A model generated the notes under the pieces. It was not told the origin of the DNA, searched no databases, and was given only the letters and a program-made list of their open reading frames with translations. From positions 18,910,001 through 18,974,000 of the forward strand of contig OZ059897.1 in the NCBI GenBank assembly GCA_964057225.1: DNA of 64,000 nt. The letters are read 5' to 3'. The position numbers and the translations under genes were made by a program. Positions within the stretch are counted from its first letter, which is position 1, and each line of letters starts with the position of its first letter. Positions 21,636 through 36,453 of the stretch are shown piece by piece. The stretch comes from Auanema rhodensis. Its lineage: Eukaryota; Nematoda; Chromadorea; Rhabditida; Rhabditidae.

Positions 21636-24600
21636 GCTTAAAAATCCGCATCGAATGCACTATACTACATTGAGAAACGCTTAATACAAAAATTAGTTAT
21701 GATCGTTTGAAAAATGATGCATTAGTGTATGTTGAGTTTCCATGTACACTCAACATTGCTTCCAAAAACATTTTGACAAAAATTTTTTCGAAAAATTTCA
21801 AAATAATTTAGCAAAAAGTAGATGTTTTAAGATTCCATTTTTCAAGGCAAAGACGATGGACAATGTTATTCAACGAAAAAATTAATTCTTCAGGGTGAAA
21901 ATCGAGGATATAAGTGTGAACTTATATCAGTTGATATCTCGGTGCATTTTAAAGCTAGCGCAAATCTGATAACACAGATCGACGCAGCTTAAAAATCCGC
22001 ATCGAATGCACTATACTACATTGAGAAACGCTTAATACAAAAATTAGTTATGATCGTTTGAAAAATGATGCATTAGTGTATGTTGAGTTTCCATGTACAC
22101 TCAACATTGCTTCCAAAAACATTTTGACAAAAATTTTTTCGAAAAATTTCAAAATAATTTAGCAAAAAGTAGATGTTTTTAGATTCCATTTTTCAAGGCA
22201 AAGACGATGGACAATGTTATTCAACGAAAAAATTAATTCTTCAGGGTGAAAATCGAGGATATAAGTGTGAACTTATATCAGTTGATATCTCGGTGCATTT
22301 TTAAGCTAGCGCAAATCTGATAACACAGATCGACGCAGCTTAAAAATCCGGATCGAATGCACTATACTACATTAAGAAACACTTGATACAAAAATTAGTT
22401 ATGATCGTTTGAAAAATGATGCATTAGTGTATGTTGAGTTTCCATGTACACTCAACATTGCTTCCAAAAACATTTTGACAAAAATTTTTTCGAAAAATTT
22501 CAAAATAATTTAGCAAAAAGTAGATGTTTTTAGATTCCATTTTTCAAGGCAAAGACGATGGACAATGTTATTCAACGAAAAAATTAATTCTTCAGGGTGA
22601 AAATCGAGGATATAAGTGTGAACTTATATCAGTTGATATCTCGGTGCATTTTTAAGCTAGCGCAAATCTGATAACACAGATCGACGCAGCTTAAAAATCC
22701 GCATCGAATGCACTATACTACATTGAAAAACGCTTGATACAAAAATTAGTTATGATCGTTTGAAAAATGATGCATTAGTGTATGTTGAGTTTCCATGTAC
22801 ACTCAACATTGCTTCCAAAAACATTTCGACAAAAATTTTTTCGAAAAATTTCAAAATAATTTAGCAAAAAGTAGATGTTTTTAGATTCCATTTTTCAAGG
22901 CAAAGACGATGGACAATGTTATTCAACGAAAAAATTAATTCTTCAGGGTGAAAATCGAGGATATAAGTGTGAACTTATATCAGTTGATATCTCGGTGCAT
23001 TTTAAAGCTAGCGCAAATCTGATAACACAGATCGACGCAGCTTAAAAATCCGCATCGAATGCACTATACTACATTGAAAAACGCTCAATACAAAAATTAG
23101 TTATGATCGTTTGAAAAATGATGCATTAGTGTATGTTGAGTTTCCATGTACACTCAACATTGCTTCCAAAAACATTTTGACAAAAATTTTTTCGAAAAAA
23201 TTTCAAAATAATTTAGCAAAAAGTAGATGTTTTTAGATTCCATTTTTCAAGGCAAAGACGATGGACAATGTTATTCAACGAAAAAATTAATTCTTCAGGG
23301 TGAAAATCGAGGATATAAGTGTGAACTTATATCAGTTGATATCTCGGTGCATTTTTAAGCTAGCGCAAATCTGATAACACAGATCGACGCAGCTTAAAAA
23401 TCCGGATCGAATGCACTATACTACATTGAGAAACGCTTAATACAAAAATTAGTTATGATCGTTTGAAAAATGATGCATTAGTGTATGTTGAGTTTCCATG
23501 TACACTCAACATTGCTTCCAAAAACATTTTGACAAAAATTTTTTCGAAAAATTTCAAAATAATTTAGCAAAAAGTAGATGTTTTAAGATTCCATTTTTCA
23601 AGGCAAAGACGATGGACAATGTTATTCAACGAAAAAATTAATTCTTCAGGGTGAAAATCGAGGATATAAGTGTGAACTTATATCAGTTGATATCTCGGTG
23701 CATTTTAAAGCTAGCGCAAATCTGATAACACAGATCGACGCAGCTTAAAAATCCGCATCGAATGCACTATACTACATTGAGAAACGCTTAATACAAAAAT
23801 TAGTTATGATCGTTTGAAAAATGATGCATTAGTGTATGTTGAGTTTCCATGTACACTCAACATTGCTTCCAAAAACATTTTGACAAAAATTTTTTCGAAA
23901 AATTTCAAAATAATTTAGCAAAAAGTAGATGTTTTTAGATTCCATTTTTCAAGGCAAAGACGATGGACAATGTTATTCAACGAAAAAATTAATTCTTCAG
24001 GGTGAAAATCGAGGATATAAGTGTGAACTTATATCAGTTGATATCTCGGTGCATTTTTAAGCTAGCGCAAATCTGATAACACAGATCGACGCAGCTTAAA
24101 AATCCGCATCGAATGCACTATAGTACATTAAGAAACACTTGATACAAAAATTAGTTATGATCGTTTGAAAAATGATGCATTAGTGTATGTTGAGTTTCCA
24201 TGTACACTCAACATTGCTTCCAAAAACATTTTGACAAAAATTTTTTCGAAAAATTTCAAAATAATTTAGCAAAAAGTAGATGTTTTTAGATTCCTTTTTT
24301 CAAGGCAAAGACGATGGACAATGTTATTCAACGAAAAAATTATTTCTTCAGGGTGAAAATCGAGGATATAAGTGTGAACTTATATCAGTTGATATCTCGG
24401 TGCATTTTTAAGCTAGCGCAAATCTGATAACACAGATCGACGCAGCTTAAAAATCCGCATCGAATGCACTATACTACATTAAGAAACACTTGATACAAAA
24501 ATTAGTTATGATCGTTTGAAAAATGATGCATTAGTGTATGTTGAGTTTCCATGTACACTCAACATTGCTTCCAAAAACATTTTGACAAAAATTTTTTCGA

Positions 24601-27600
24601 AAAATTTCGAAATAATTTAGCAAAAAGTAGATGTTTTTAGATTCCTTTTTTCAAGGCAAAGACGATGGACAATGTTATTCAACGAAAAAATTATTTCTTC
24701 AGGGTGAAAATCGAGGATATAAGTGTGAACTTATATCAGTTGATATCTCGGTGCATTTTTAAGCTAGCGCAAATCTGATAACACAGATCGACGCAGCTTA
24801 AAAATCCGCATCGAATGCACTATACTACATTAAGAAACACTTGATACAAAAATTAGTTATGATCGTTTGAAAAATGATGCATTAGTGTATGTTGAGTTTC
24901 CATGTACACTCAACATTGCTTCCAAAAACATTTTGACAAAAATTTTTTCGAAAAATTTCAAAATAATTTAGCAAAAAGTAGATGTTTTTAGATTCCTTTT
25001 TTCAAGGCAAAGACGATGGACAATGTTATTCAACGAAAAAATTATTTCTTCAGGGTGAAAATCGAGGATATAAGTGTGAACTTATATCAGTTGATATCTC
25101 GGTGCATTTTTAAGCTAGCGCAAATCTGATAACACAGATCGACGCAGCTTAAAAATCCGGATCGAATGCACTATACTACATTAAGAAACACTTGATACAA
25201 AAATAGTTATGATCGTTTGAAAAATGATGCATTAGTGTATGTTGAGTTTCCATGTACACTCAACATTGCTTCCAAAAACATTTTGACAAAAATTTTTTCG
25301 AAAAATTTCAAAATAATTTAGCAAAAAGTAGATGTTTTTAGATTCCATTTTTCAAGGCAAAGACGATGGACAATGTTATTCAACGAAAAAATTAATTCTT
25401 CAGGGTGAAAATCGAGGATATAAGTGTGAACTTATATCAGTTGATATCTCGGTGCATTTTTAAGCTAGCGCAAATCTGATAACACAGATCGACGCAGCTT
25501 AAAAATCCGCATCGAATGCACTATACTACATTGAGAAACGCTTAATACAAAAATAAGTTATGATCGTTTGAAAAATGATGCATTAGTGTATGTTGAGTTT
25601 CCATGTACACTCAACATTGCTTCCAAAAACATTTTGACAAAAATTTTTTCGAAAAAATTTCAAAATAATTTAGCAAAAAGTAGATGTTTTTAGATTCCAT
25701 TTTTCAAGGCAAAGACGATGGACAATGTTATTCAACGAAAAAATTAATTCTTCAGGGTGAAAATCGAGGATATAAGTGTGAACTTATATCAGTTGATATC
25801 TCGGTGCATTTTTAAGCTAGCGCAAATCTGATAACACAGATCGACGCAGCTTAAAAATCCGCATCGAATGCACTATACTACATTAAGAAACACTTGATAC
25901 AAAAATTAGTTATGATCGTTTGAAAAATGATGCATTAGTGTATGTTGAGTTTCCATGTACACTCAACATTGCTTCCAAAAACATTTTGACAAAAATTTTT
26001 TCGAAAAATTTCAAAATAATTTAGCAAAAAGTAGATGTTTTTAGATTCCTTTTTTCAAGGCAAAGACGATGGACAATGTTATTCAACGAAAAAATTATTT
26101 CTTCAGGGTGAAAATCGAGGATATAAGTGTGAACTTATATCAGTTGATATCTCGGTGCATTTTTAAGCTAGCGCAAATCTGATAACACAGATCGACGCAG
26201 CTTAAAAATCCGGATCGAATGCACTATACTACATTAAGAAACACTTGATACAAAAATAGTTATGATCGTTTGAAAAATGATGCATTAGTGTATGTTGAGT
26301 TTCCATGTACACTCAACATTGCTTCCAAAAACATTTTGACAAAAATTTTTTCGAAAAATTTCAAAATAATTTAGCAAAAAGTAGATGTTTTTAGATTCCA
26401 TTTTTCAAGGCAAAGACGATGGACAATGTTATTCAACGAAAAAATTAATTCTTCAGGGTGAAAATCGAGGATATAAGTGTGAACTTATATCAGTTGATAT
26501 CTCGGTGCATTTTTAAGCTAGCGCAAATCTGATAACACAGATCGACGCAGCTTAAAAATCCGCATCGAATGCACTATACTACATTGAGAAACGCTTAATA
26601 CAAAAATTAGTTATGATCGTTTGAAAAATGATGCATTAGTGTATGTTGAGTTTCCATGTACACTCAACATTGCTTCCAAAAACATTTTGACAAAAATTTT
26701 TTCGAAAAAATTTCAAAATAATTTAGCAAAAAGTAGATGTTTTTAGATTCCATTTTTCAAGGCAAAGACGATGGACAATGTTATTCAACGAAAAAATTAA
26801 TTCTTCAGGGTGAAAATCGAGGATATAAGTGTGAACTTATATCAGTTGATATCTCGGTGCATTTTTAAGCTAGCGCAAATCTGATAACACAGATCGACGC
26901 AGCTTAAAAATCCGGATCGAATGCACTATACTACATTGAGAAACGCTTAATACAAAAATTAGTTATGATCGTTTGAAAAATGATGCATTAGTGTATGTTG
27001 AGTTTCCATGTACACTCAACATTGCTTCCAAAAACATTTTGACAAAAATTTTTTCGAAAAATTTCAAAATAATTTAGCAAAAAGTAGATGTTTTAAGATT
27101 CCATTTTTCAAGGCAAAGACGATGGACAATGTTATTCAACGAAAAAATTAATTCTTCAGGGTGAAAATCGAGGATATAAGTGTGAACTTATATCAGTTGA
27201 TATCTCGGTGCATTTTTAAGCTAGCGCAAATCTGATAACACAGATCGACGCAGCTTAAAAATCCGCATCGAATGCACTATACTACATTAAGAAACACTTG
27301 ATACAAAAATTAGTTATGATCGTTTGAAAAATGATGCATTAGTGTATGTTGAGTTTCCATGTACACTCAACATTGCTTCCAAAAACATTTTGACAAAAAT
27401 TTTTTCGAAAAATTTCAAAATAATTTAGCAAAAAGTAGATGTTTTTAGATTCCTTTTTTCAAGGCAAAGACGATGGACAATGTTATTCAACGAAAAAATT
27501 ATTTCTTCAGGGTGAAAATCGAGGATATAAGTGTGAACTTATATCAGTTGATATCTCGGTGCATTTTTAAGCTAGCGCAAATCTGATAACACAGATCGAC

Positions 27601-30600
27601 GCAGCTTAAAAATCCGGATCGAATGCACTATACTACATTAAGAAACACTTGATACAAAAATAGTTATGATCGTTTGAAAAATGATGCATTAGTGTATGTT
27701 GAGTTTCCATGTACACTCAACATTGCTTCCAAAAACATTTTGACAAAAATTTTTTCGAAAAATTTCAAAATAATTTAGCAAAAAGTAGATGTTTTTAGAT
27801 TCCATTTTTCAAGGCAAAGACGATGGACAATGTTATTCAACGAAAAAATTAATTCTTCAGGGTGAAAATCGAGGATATAAGTGTGAACTTATATCAGTTG
27901 ATATCTCGGTGCATTTTTAAGCTAGCGCAAATCTGATAACACAGATCGACGCAGCTTAAAAATCCGCATCGAATGCACTATACTACATTGAGAAACGCTT
28001 AATACAAAAATTAGTTATGATCGTTTGAAAAATGATGCATTAGTGTATGTTGAGTTTCCATGTACACTCAACATTGCTTCCAAAAACATTTTGACAAAAA
28101 TTTTTTCGAAAAAATTTCAAAATAATTTAGCAAAAAGTAGATGTTTTTAGATTCCATTTTTCAAGGCAAAGACGATGGACAATGTTATTCAACGAAAAAA
28201 TTAATTCTTCAGGGTGAAAATCGAGGATATAAGTGTGAACTTATATCAGTTGATATCTCGGTGCATTTTTAAGCTAGCGCAAATCTGATAACACAGATCG
28301 ACGCAGCTTAAAAATCCGGATCGAATGCACTATACTACATTGAGAAACGCTTAATACAAAAATTAGTTATGATCGTTTGAAAAATGATGCATTAGTGTAT
28401 GTTGAGTTTCCATGTACACTCAACATTGCTTCCAAAAACATTTTGACAAAAATTTTTTCGAAAAATTTCAAAATAATTTAGCAAAAAGTAGATGTTTTAA
28501 GATTCCATTTTTCAAGGCAAAGACGATGGACAATGTTATTCAACGAAAAAATTAATTCTTCAGGGTGAAAATCGAGGATATAAGTGTGAACTTATATCAG
28601 TTGATATCTCGGTGCATTTTAAAGCTAGCGCAAATCTGATAACACAGATCGACGCAGCTTAAAAATCCGCATCGAATGCACTATACTACATTGAGAAACG
28701 CTTAATACAAAAATTAGTTATGATCGTTTGAAAAATGATGCATTAGTGTATGTTGAGTTTCCATGTACACTCAACATTGCTTCCAAAAACATTTTGACAA
28801 AAATTTTTTCGAAAAATTTCAAAATAATTTAGCAAAAAGTAGATGTTTTTAGATTCCTTTTTTCAAGGCAAAGACGATGGACAATGTTATTCAACGAAAA
28901 AATTATTTCTTCAGGGTGAAAATCGAGGATATAAGTGTGAACTTATATCAGTTGATATCTCGGTGCATTTTTAAGCTAGCGCAAATCTGATAACACAGAT
29001 CGACGCAGCTTTAAAATCCGGATCGAATGCACTATACTACATTAAGAAACACTTGATACAAAAATTAGTTATGATCGTTTGAAAAATGATGCATTAGTGT
29101 ATGTTGAGTTTCCATGTACACTCAACATTGCTTCCAAAAACATTTTGACAAAAATTTTTTCGAAAAAATTTCAAAATAATTTAGCAAAAAGTAGATGTTT
29201 TTAGATTCCATTTTTCAAGGCAAAGACGATGGACAATGTTATTCAACGAAAAAATTAATTCTTCAGGGTGAAAATCGAGGATATAAGTGTGAACTTATAT
29301 CAGTTGATATCTCGGTGCATTTTTAAGCTAGCGCAAATCTGATAACACAGATCGACGCAGCTTAAAAATCCGGATCGAATGCACTATACTACATTGAGAA
29401 ACGCTTAATACAAAAATTAGTTATGATCGTTTGAAAAATGATGCATTAGTGTATGTTGAGTTTCCATGTACACTCAACATTGCTTCCAAAAACATTTTGA
29501 CAAAAATTTTTTCGAAAAATTTCAAAATAATTTAGCAAAAAGTAGATGTTTTAAGATTCCATTTTTCAAGGCAAAGACGATGGACAATGTTATTCAACGA
29601 AAAAATTAATTCTTCAGGGTGAAAATCGAGGATATAAGTGTGAACTTATATCAGTTGATATCTCGGTGCATTTTAAAGCTAGCGCAAATCTGATAACACA
29701 GATCGACGCAGCTTAAAAATCCGCATCGAATGCACTATACTACATTGAGAAACGCTTAATACAAAAATTAGTTATGATCGTTTGAAAAATGATGCATTAG
29801 TGTATGTTGAGTTTCCATGTACACTCAACATTGCTTCCAAAAACATTTTGACAAAAATTTTTTCGAAAAATTTCAAAATAATTTAGCAAAAAGTAGATGT
29901 TTTTAGATTCCATTTTTCAAGGCAAAGACGATGGACAATGTTATTCAACGAAAAAATTAATTCTTCAGGGTGAAAATCGAGGATATAAGTGTGAACTTAT
30001 ATCAGTTGATATCTCGGTGCATTTTTAAGCTAGCGCAAATCTGATAACACAGATCGACGCAGCTTAAAAATCCGCATCGAATGCACTATACTACATTAAG
30101 AAACACTTGATACAAAAATTAGTTATGATCGTTTGAAAAATGATGCATTAGTGTATGTTGAGTTTCCATGTACACTCAACATTGCTTCCAAAAACATTTT
30201 GACAAAAATTTTTTCGAAAAATTTCAAAATAATTTAGCAAAAAGTAGATGTTTTTAGATTCCTTTTTTCAAGGCAAAGACGATGGACAATGTTATTCAAC
30301 GAAAAAATTATTTCTTCAGGGTGAAAATCGAGGATATAAGTGTGAACTTATATCAGTTGATATCTCGGTGCATTTTTAAGCTAGCGCAAATCTGATAACA
30401 CAGATCGACGCAGCTTAAAAATCCGCATCGAATGCACTATACTACATTAAGAAACACTTGATACAAAAATTAGTTATGATCGTTTGAAAAATGATGCATT
30501 AGTGTATGTTGAGTTTCCATGTACACTCAACATTGCTTCCAAAAACATTTTGACAAAAATTTTTTCGAAAAATTTCAAAATAATTCAGCAAAAAGTAGAT

Positions 30601-33600
30601 GTTTTTAGATTCCATTTTTCAAGGCAAAGACGATGGACAATGTTATTCAACGAAAAAATTAATTCTTCAGGGTGAAAATCGAGGATATAAGTGTGAACTT
30701 ATATCAGTTGATATCTCGGTGCATTTTTAAGCTAGCGCAAATCTGATAACACAGATCGACGCAGCTTAAAAATCCGCATCGAATGCACTATACTACATTG
30801 AGAAACGCTTAATACAAAAATTAGTTATGATCGTTTGAAAAATGATGCATTAGTGTATGTTGAGTTTCCATGTACACTCAACATTGCTTCCAAAAACATT
30901 TTGACAAAAATTTTTTCGAAAAATTTCAAAATAATTTAGCAAAAAGTAGATGTTTTAAGATTCCATTTTTCAAGGCAAAGACGATGGACAATGTTATTCA
31001 ACGAAAAAATTAATTCTTCAGGGTGAAAATCGAGGATATAAGTGTGAACTTATATCAGTTGATATCTCGGTGCATTTTTAAGCTAGCGCAAATCTGATAA
31101 CACAGATCGACGCAGCTTAAAAATCCGCATCGAATGCACTATACTACATTGAAAAACGCTCAATACAAAAATTAGTTATGATCGTTTGAAAAATGATGCA
31201 TTAGTGTATGTTGAGTTTCCATGTACACTCAACATTGCTTCCAAAAACATTTTGACAAAAATTTTTTCGAAAAATTTCAAATTAATTTAGCAAAAAGTAG
31301 ATGTTTTTAGATTCCATTTTTCAAGGCAAAGACGATGGACAATGTTATTCAACGAAAAAATTAATTCTTCAGGGTGAAAATCGAGGATATAAGTGTGAAC
31401 TTATATCAGTTGATATCTCGGTGCATTTTTAAGCTAGCGCAAATCTGATAACACAGATCGACGCAGCTTAAAAATCCGCATCGAATGCACTATACTACAT
31501 TAAGAAACACTTGATACAAAAATTAGTTATGATCGTTTGAAAAATGATGCATTAGTGTATGTTGAGTTTCCATGTACACTCAACATTGCTTCCAAAAACA
31601 TTTTGACAAAAATTTTTTCGAAAAATTTCAAAATAATTTAGCAAAAAGTAGATGTTTTTAGATTCCTTTTTTCAAGGCAAAGACGATGGACAATGTTATT
31701 CAACGAAAAAATTATTTCTTCAGGGTGAAAATCGAGGATATAAGTGTGAACTTATATCAGTTGATATCTCGGTGCATTTTTAAGCTAGCGCAAATCTGAT
31801 AACACAGATCGACGCAGCTTAAAAATCCGGATCGAATGCACTATACTACATTAAGAAACACTTGATACAAAAATTAGTTATGATCGTTTGAAAAATGATG
31901 CATTAGTGTATGTTGAGTTTCCATGTACACTCAACATTGCTTCCAAAAACATTTTGACAAAAATTTTTTCGAAAAATTTCAAAATAATTTAGCAAAAAGT
32001 AGATGTTTTTAGATTCCATTTTTCAAGGCAAAGACGATGGACAATGTTATTCAACGAAAAAATTAATTCTTCAGGGTGAAAATCGAGGATATAAGTGTGA
32101 ACTTATATCAGTTGATATCTCGGTGCATTTTTAAGCTAGCGCAAATCTGATAACACAGATCGACGCAGCTTAAAAATCCGCATCGAATGCACTATACTAC
32201 ATTAAGAAACACTTGATACAAAAATTAGTTATGATCGTTTGAAAAATGATGCATTAGTGTATGTTGAGTTTCCATGTACACTCAACATTGCTTCCAAAAA
32301 CATTTTGACAAAAATTTTTTCGAAAAATTTCAAAATAATTTAGCAAAAAGTAGATGTTTTTAGATTCCTTTTTTCAAGGCAAAGACGATGGACAATGTTA
32401 TTCAACGAAAAAATTATTTCTTCAGGGTGAAAATCGAGGATATAAGTGTGAACTTATATCAGTTGATATCTCGGTGCATTTTTAAGCTAGCGCAAATCTG
32501 ATAACACAGATCGACGCAGCTTAAAAATCCGGATCGAATGCACTATACTACATTAAGAAACACTTGATACAAAAATTAGTTATGATCGTTTGAAAAATGA
32601 TGCATTAGTGTATGTTGAGTTTCCATGTACACTCAACATTGCTTCCAAAAACATTTTGACAAAAATTTTTTCGAAAAATTTCAAAATAATTTAGCAAAAA
32701 GTAGATGTTTTTAGATTCCATTTTTCAAGGCAAAGACGATGGACAATGTTATTCAACGAAAAAATTAATTCTTCAGGGTGAAAATCGAGGATATAAGTGT
32801 GAACTTATATCAGTTGATATCTCGGTGCATTTTTAAGCTAGCGCAAATCTGATAACACAGATCGACGCAGCTTAAAAATCCGCATCGAATGCACTATACT
32901 ACATTGAGAAACGCTTAATACAAAAATTAGTTATGATCGTTTGAAAAATGATGCATTAGTGTATGTTGAGTTTCCATGTACACTCAACATTGCTTCCAAA
33001 AACATTTTGACAAAAATTTTTTCGAAAAATTTCAAAATAATTTAGCAAAAAGTAGATGTTTTTAGATTCCTTTTTTCAAGGCAAAGACGATGGACAATGT
33101 TATTCAACGAAAAAATTATTTCTTCAGGGTGAAAATCGAGGATATAAGTGTGAACTTATATCAGTTGATATCTCGGTGCATTTTTAAGCTAGCGCAAATC
33201 TGATAACACAGATCGACGCAGCTTAAAAATCCGGATCGAATGCACTATACTACATTAAGAAACACTTGATACAAAAATTAGTTATGATCGTTTGAAAAAT
33301 GATGCATTAGTGTATGTTGAGTTTCCATGTACACTCAACATTGCTTCCAAAAACATTTTGACAAAAATTTTTTCGAAAAATTTCAAAATAATTTAGCAAA
33401 AAGTAGATGTTTTTAGATTCCATTTTTCAAGGCAAAGACGATGGACAATGTTATTCAACGAAAAAATTAATTCTTCAGGGTGAAAATCGAGGATATAAGT
33501 GTGAACTTATATCAGTTGATATCTCGGTGCATTTTTAAGCTAGCGCAAATCTGATAACACAGATCGACGCAGCTTAAAAATCCGCATCGAATGCACTATA

Positions 33601-36453
33601 CTACATTGAGAAACGCTTAATACAAAAATTAGTTATGATCGTTTGAAAAATGATGCATTAGTGTATGTTGAGTTTCCATGTACACTCAACATTGCTTCCA
33701 AAAACATTTTGACAAAAATTTTTTCGAAAAAATTTCAAAATAATTTAGCAAAAAGTAGATGTTTTTAGATTCCATTTTTCAAGGCAAAGACGATGGACAA
33801 TGTTATTCAACGAAAAAATTAATTCTTCAGGGTGAAAATCGAGGATATAAGTGTGAACTTATATCAGTTGATATCTCGGTGCATTTTTAAGCTAGCGCAA
33901 ATCTGATAACACAGATCGACGCAGCTTAAAAATCCGGATCGAATGCACTATACTACATTGAGAAACGCTTAATACAAAAATTAGTTATGATCGTTTGAAA
34001 AATGATGCATTAGTGTATGTTGAGTTTCCATGTACACTCAACATTGCTTCCAAAAACATTTTGACAAAAATTTTTTCGAAAAATTTCAAAATAATTTAGC
34101 AAAAAGTAGATGTTTTAAGATTCCATTTTTCAAGGCAAAGACGATGGACAATGTTATTCAACGAAAAAATTAATTCTTCAGGGTGAAAATCGAGGATATA
34201 AGTGTGAACTTATATCAGTTGATATCTCGGTGCATTTTAAAGCTAGCGCAAATCTGATAACACAGATCGACGCAGCTTAAAAATCCGCATCGAATGCACT
34301 ATACTACATTGAGAAACGCTTAATACAAAAATTAGTTATGATCGTTTGAAAAATGATGCATTAGTGTATGTTGAGTTTCCATGTACACTCAACATTGCTT
34401 CCAAAAACATTTTGACAAAAATTTTTTCGAAAAATTTCAAAATAATTTAGCAAAAAGTAGATGTTTTTAGATTCCATTTTTCAAGGCAAAGACGATGGAC
34501 AATGTTATTCAACGAAAAAATTAATTCTTCAGGGTGAAAATCGAGGATATAAGTGTGAACTTATATCAGTTGATATCTCGGTGCATTTTTAAGCTAGCGC
34601 AAATCTGATAACACAGATCGACGCAGCTTAAAAATCCGCATCGAATGCACTATACTACATTAAGAAACACTTGATACAAAAATTAGTTATGATCGTTTGA
34701 AAAATGATGCATTAGTGTATGTTGAGTTTCCATGTACACTCAACATTGCTTCCAAAAACATTTTGACAAAAATTTTTTCGAAAAATTTCAAAATAATTTA
34801 GCAAAAAGTAGATGTTTTTAGATTCCTTTTTTCAAGGCAAAGACGATGGACAATGTTATTCAACGAAAAAATTATTTCTTCAGGGTGAAAATCGAGGATA
34901 TAAGTGTGAACTTATATCAGTTGATATCTCGGTGCATTTTTAAGCTAGCGCAAATCTGATAACACAGATCGACGCAGCTTAAAAATCCGCATCGAATGCA
35001 CTATACTACATTAAGAAACACTTGATACAAAAATTAGTTATGATCGTTTGAAAAATGATGCATTAGTGTATGTTGAGTTTCCATGTACACTCAACATTGC
35101 TTCCAAAAACATTTTGACAAAAATTTTTTCGAAAAATTTCAAAATAATTTAGCAAAAAGTAGATGTTTTTAGATTCCTTTTTTCAAGGCAAAGACGATGG
35201 ACAATGTTATTCAACGAAAAAATTAATTCTTCAGGGTGAAAATCGAGGATATAAGTGTGAACTTATATCAGTTGATATCTCGGTGCATTTTAAAGCTAGC
35301 GCAAATCTGATAACACAGATCGACGCAGCTTAAAAATCCGCATCGAATGCACTATACTACATTGAGAAACGCTTAATACAAAAATTAGTTATGATCGTTT
35401 GAAAAATGATGCATTAGTGTATGTTGAGTTTCCATGTACACTCAACATTGCTTCCAAAAACATTTTGACAAAAATTTTTTCGAAAAATTTCAAAATAATT
35501 TAGCAAAAAGTAGATGTTTTTAGATTCCATTTTTCAAGGCAAAGACGATGGACAATGTTATTCAACGAAAAAATTAATTCTTCAGGGTGAAAATCGAGGA
35601 TATAAGTGTGAACTTATATCAGTTGATATCTCGGTGCATTTTTAAGCTAGCGCAAATCTGATAACACAGATCGACGCAGCTTAAAAATCCGCATCGAATG
35701 CACTATACTACATTAAGAAACACTTGATACAAAAATTAGTTATGATCGTTTGAAAAATGATGCATTAGTGTATGTTGAGTTTCCATGTACACTCAACATT
35801 GCTTCCAAAAACATTTTGACAAAAATTTTTTCGAAAAATTTCAAAATAATTTAGCAAAAAGTAGATGTTTTTAGATTCCTTTTTTCAAGGCAAAGACGAT
35901 GGACAATGTTATTCAACGAAAAAATTATTTCTTCAGGGTGAAAATCGAGGATATAAGTGTGAACTTATATCAGTTGATATCTCGGTGCATTTTTAAGCTA
36001 GCGCAAATCTGATAACACAGATCGACGCAGCTTAAAAATCCGCATCGAATGCACTTTACTACATTAAGAAACACTTGATACAAAAATTAGTTATGATCGT
36101 TTGAAAAATGATGCATTAGTGTATGTTGAGTTTCCATGTACACTCAACATTGCTTCCAAAAACATTTTGACAAAAATTTTTTCGAAAAATTTCAAAATAA
36201 TTTAGCAAAAAGTAGATGTTTTTAGATTCCTTTTTTCAAGGCAAAGACGATGGACAATGTTATTCAACGAAAAAATTATTTCTTCAGGGTGAAAATCGAG
36301 GATATAAGTGTGAACTTATATCAGTTGATATCTCGGTGCATTTTTAAGCTAGCGCAAATCTGATAACACAGATCGACGCAGCTTAAAAATCCGCATCGAA
36401 TGCACTATACTACATTAAGAAACACTTGATACAAAAATTAGTTATGATCGTTT

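Noticed and set aside
30484-30675. A 63-codon open frame, repeated identically at 36452, 39612, 42070, 43123, 51200, 54711 and 58572
   Set aside because: It starts at TTG and exists only because T101>C removes the TAG stop present in the other monomers. It is a by-product of one satellite variant copied within HOR units, with no sign of being a gene.
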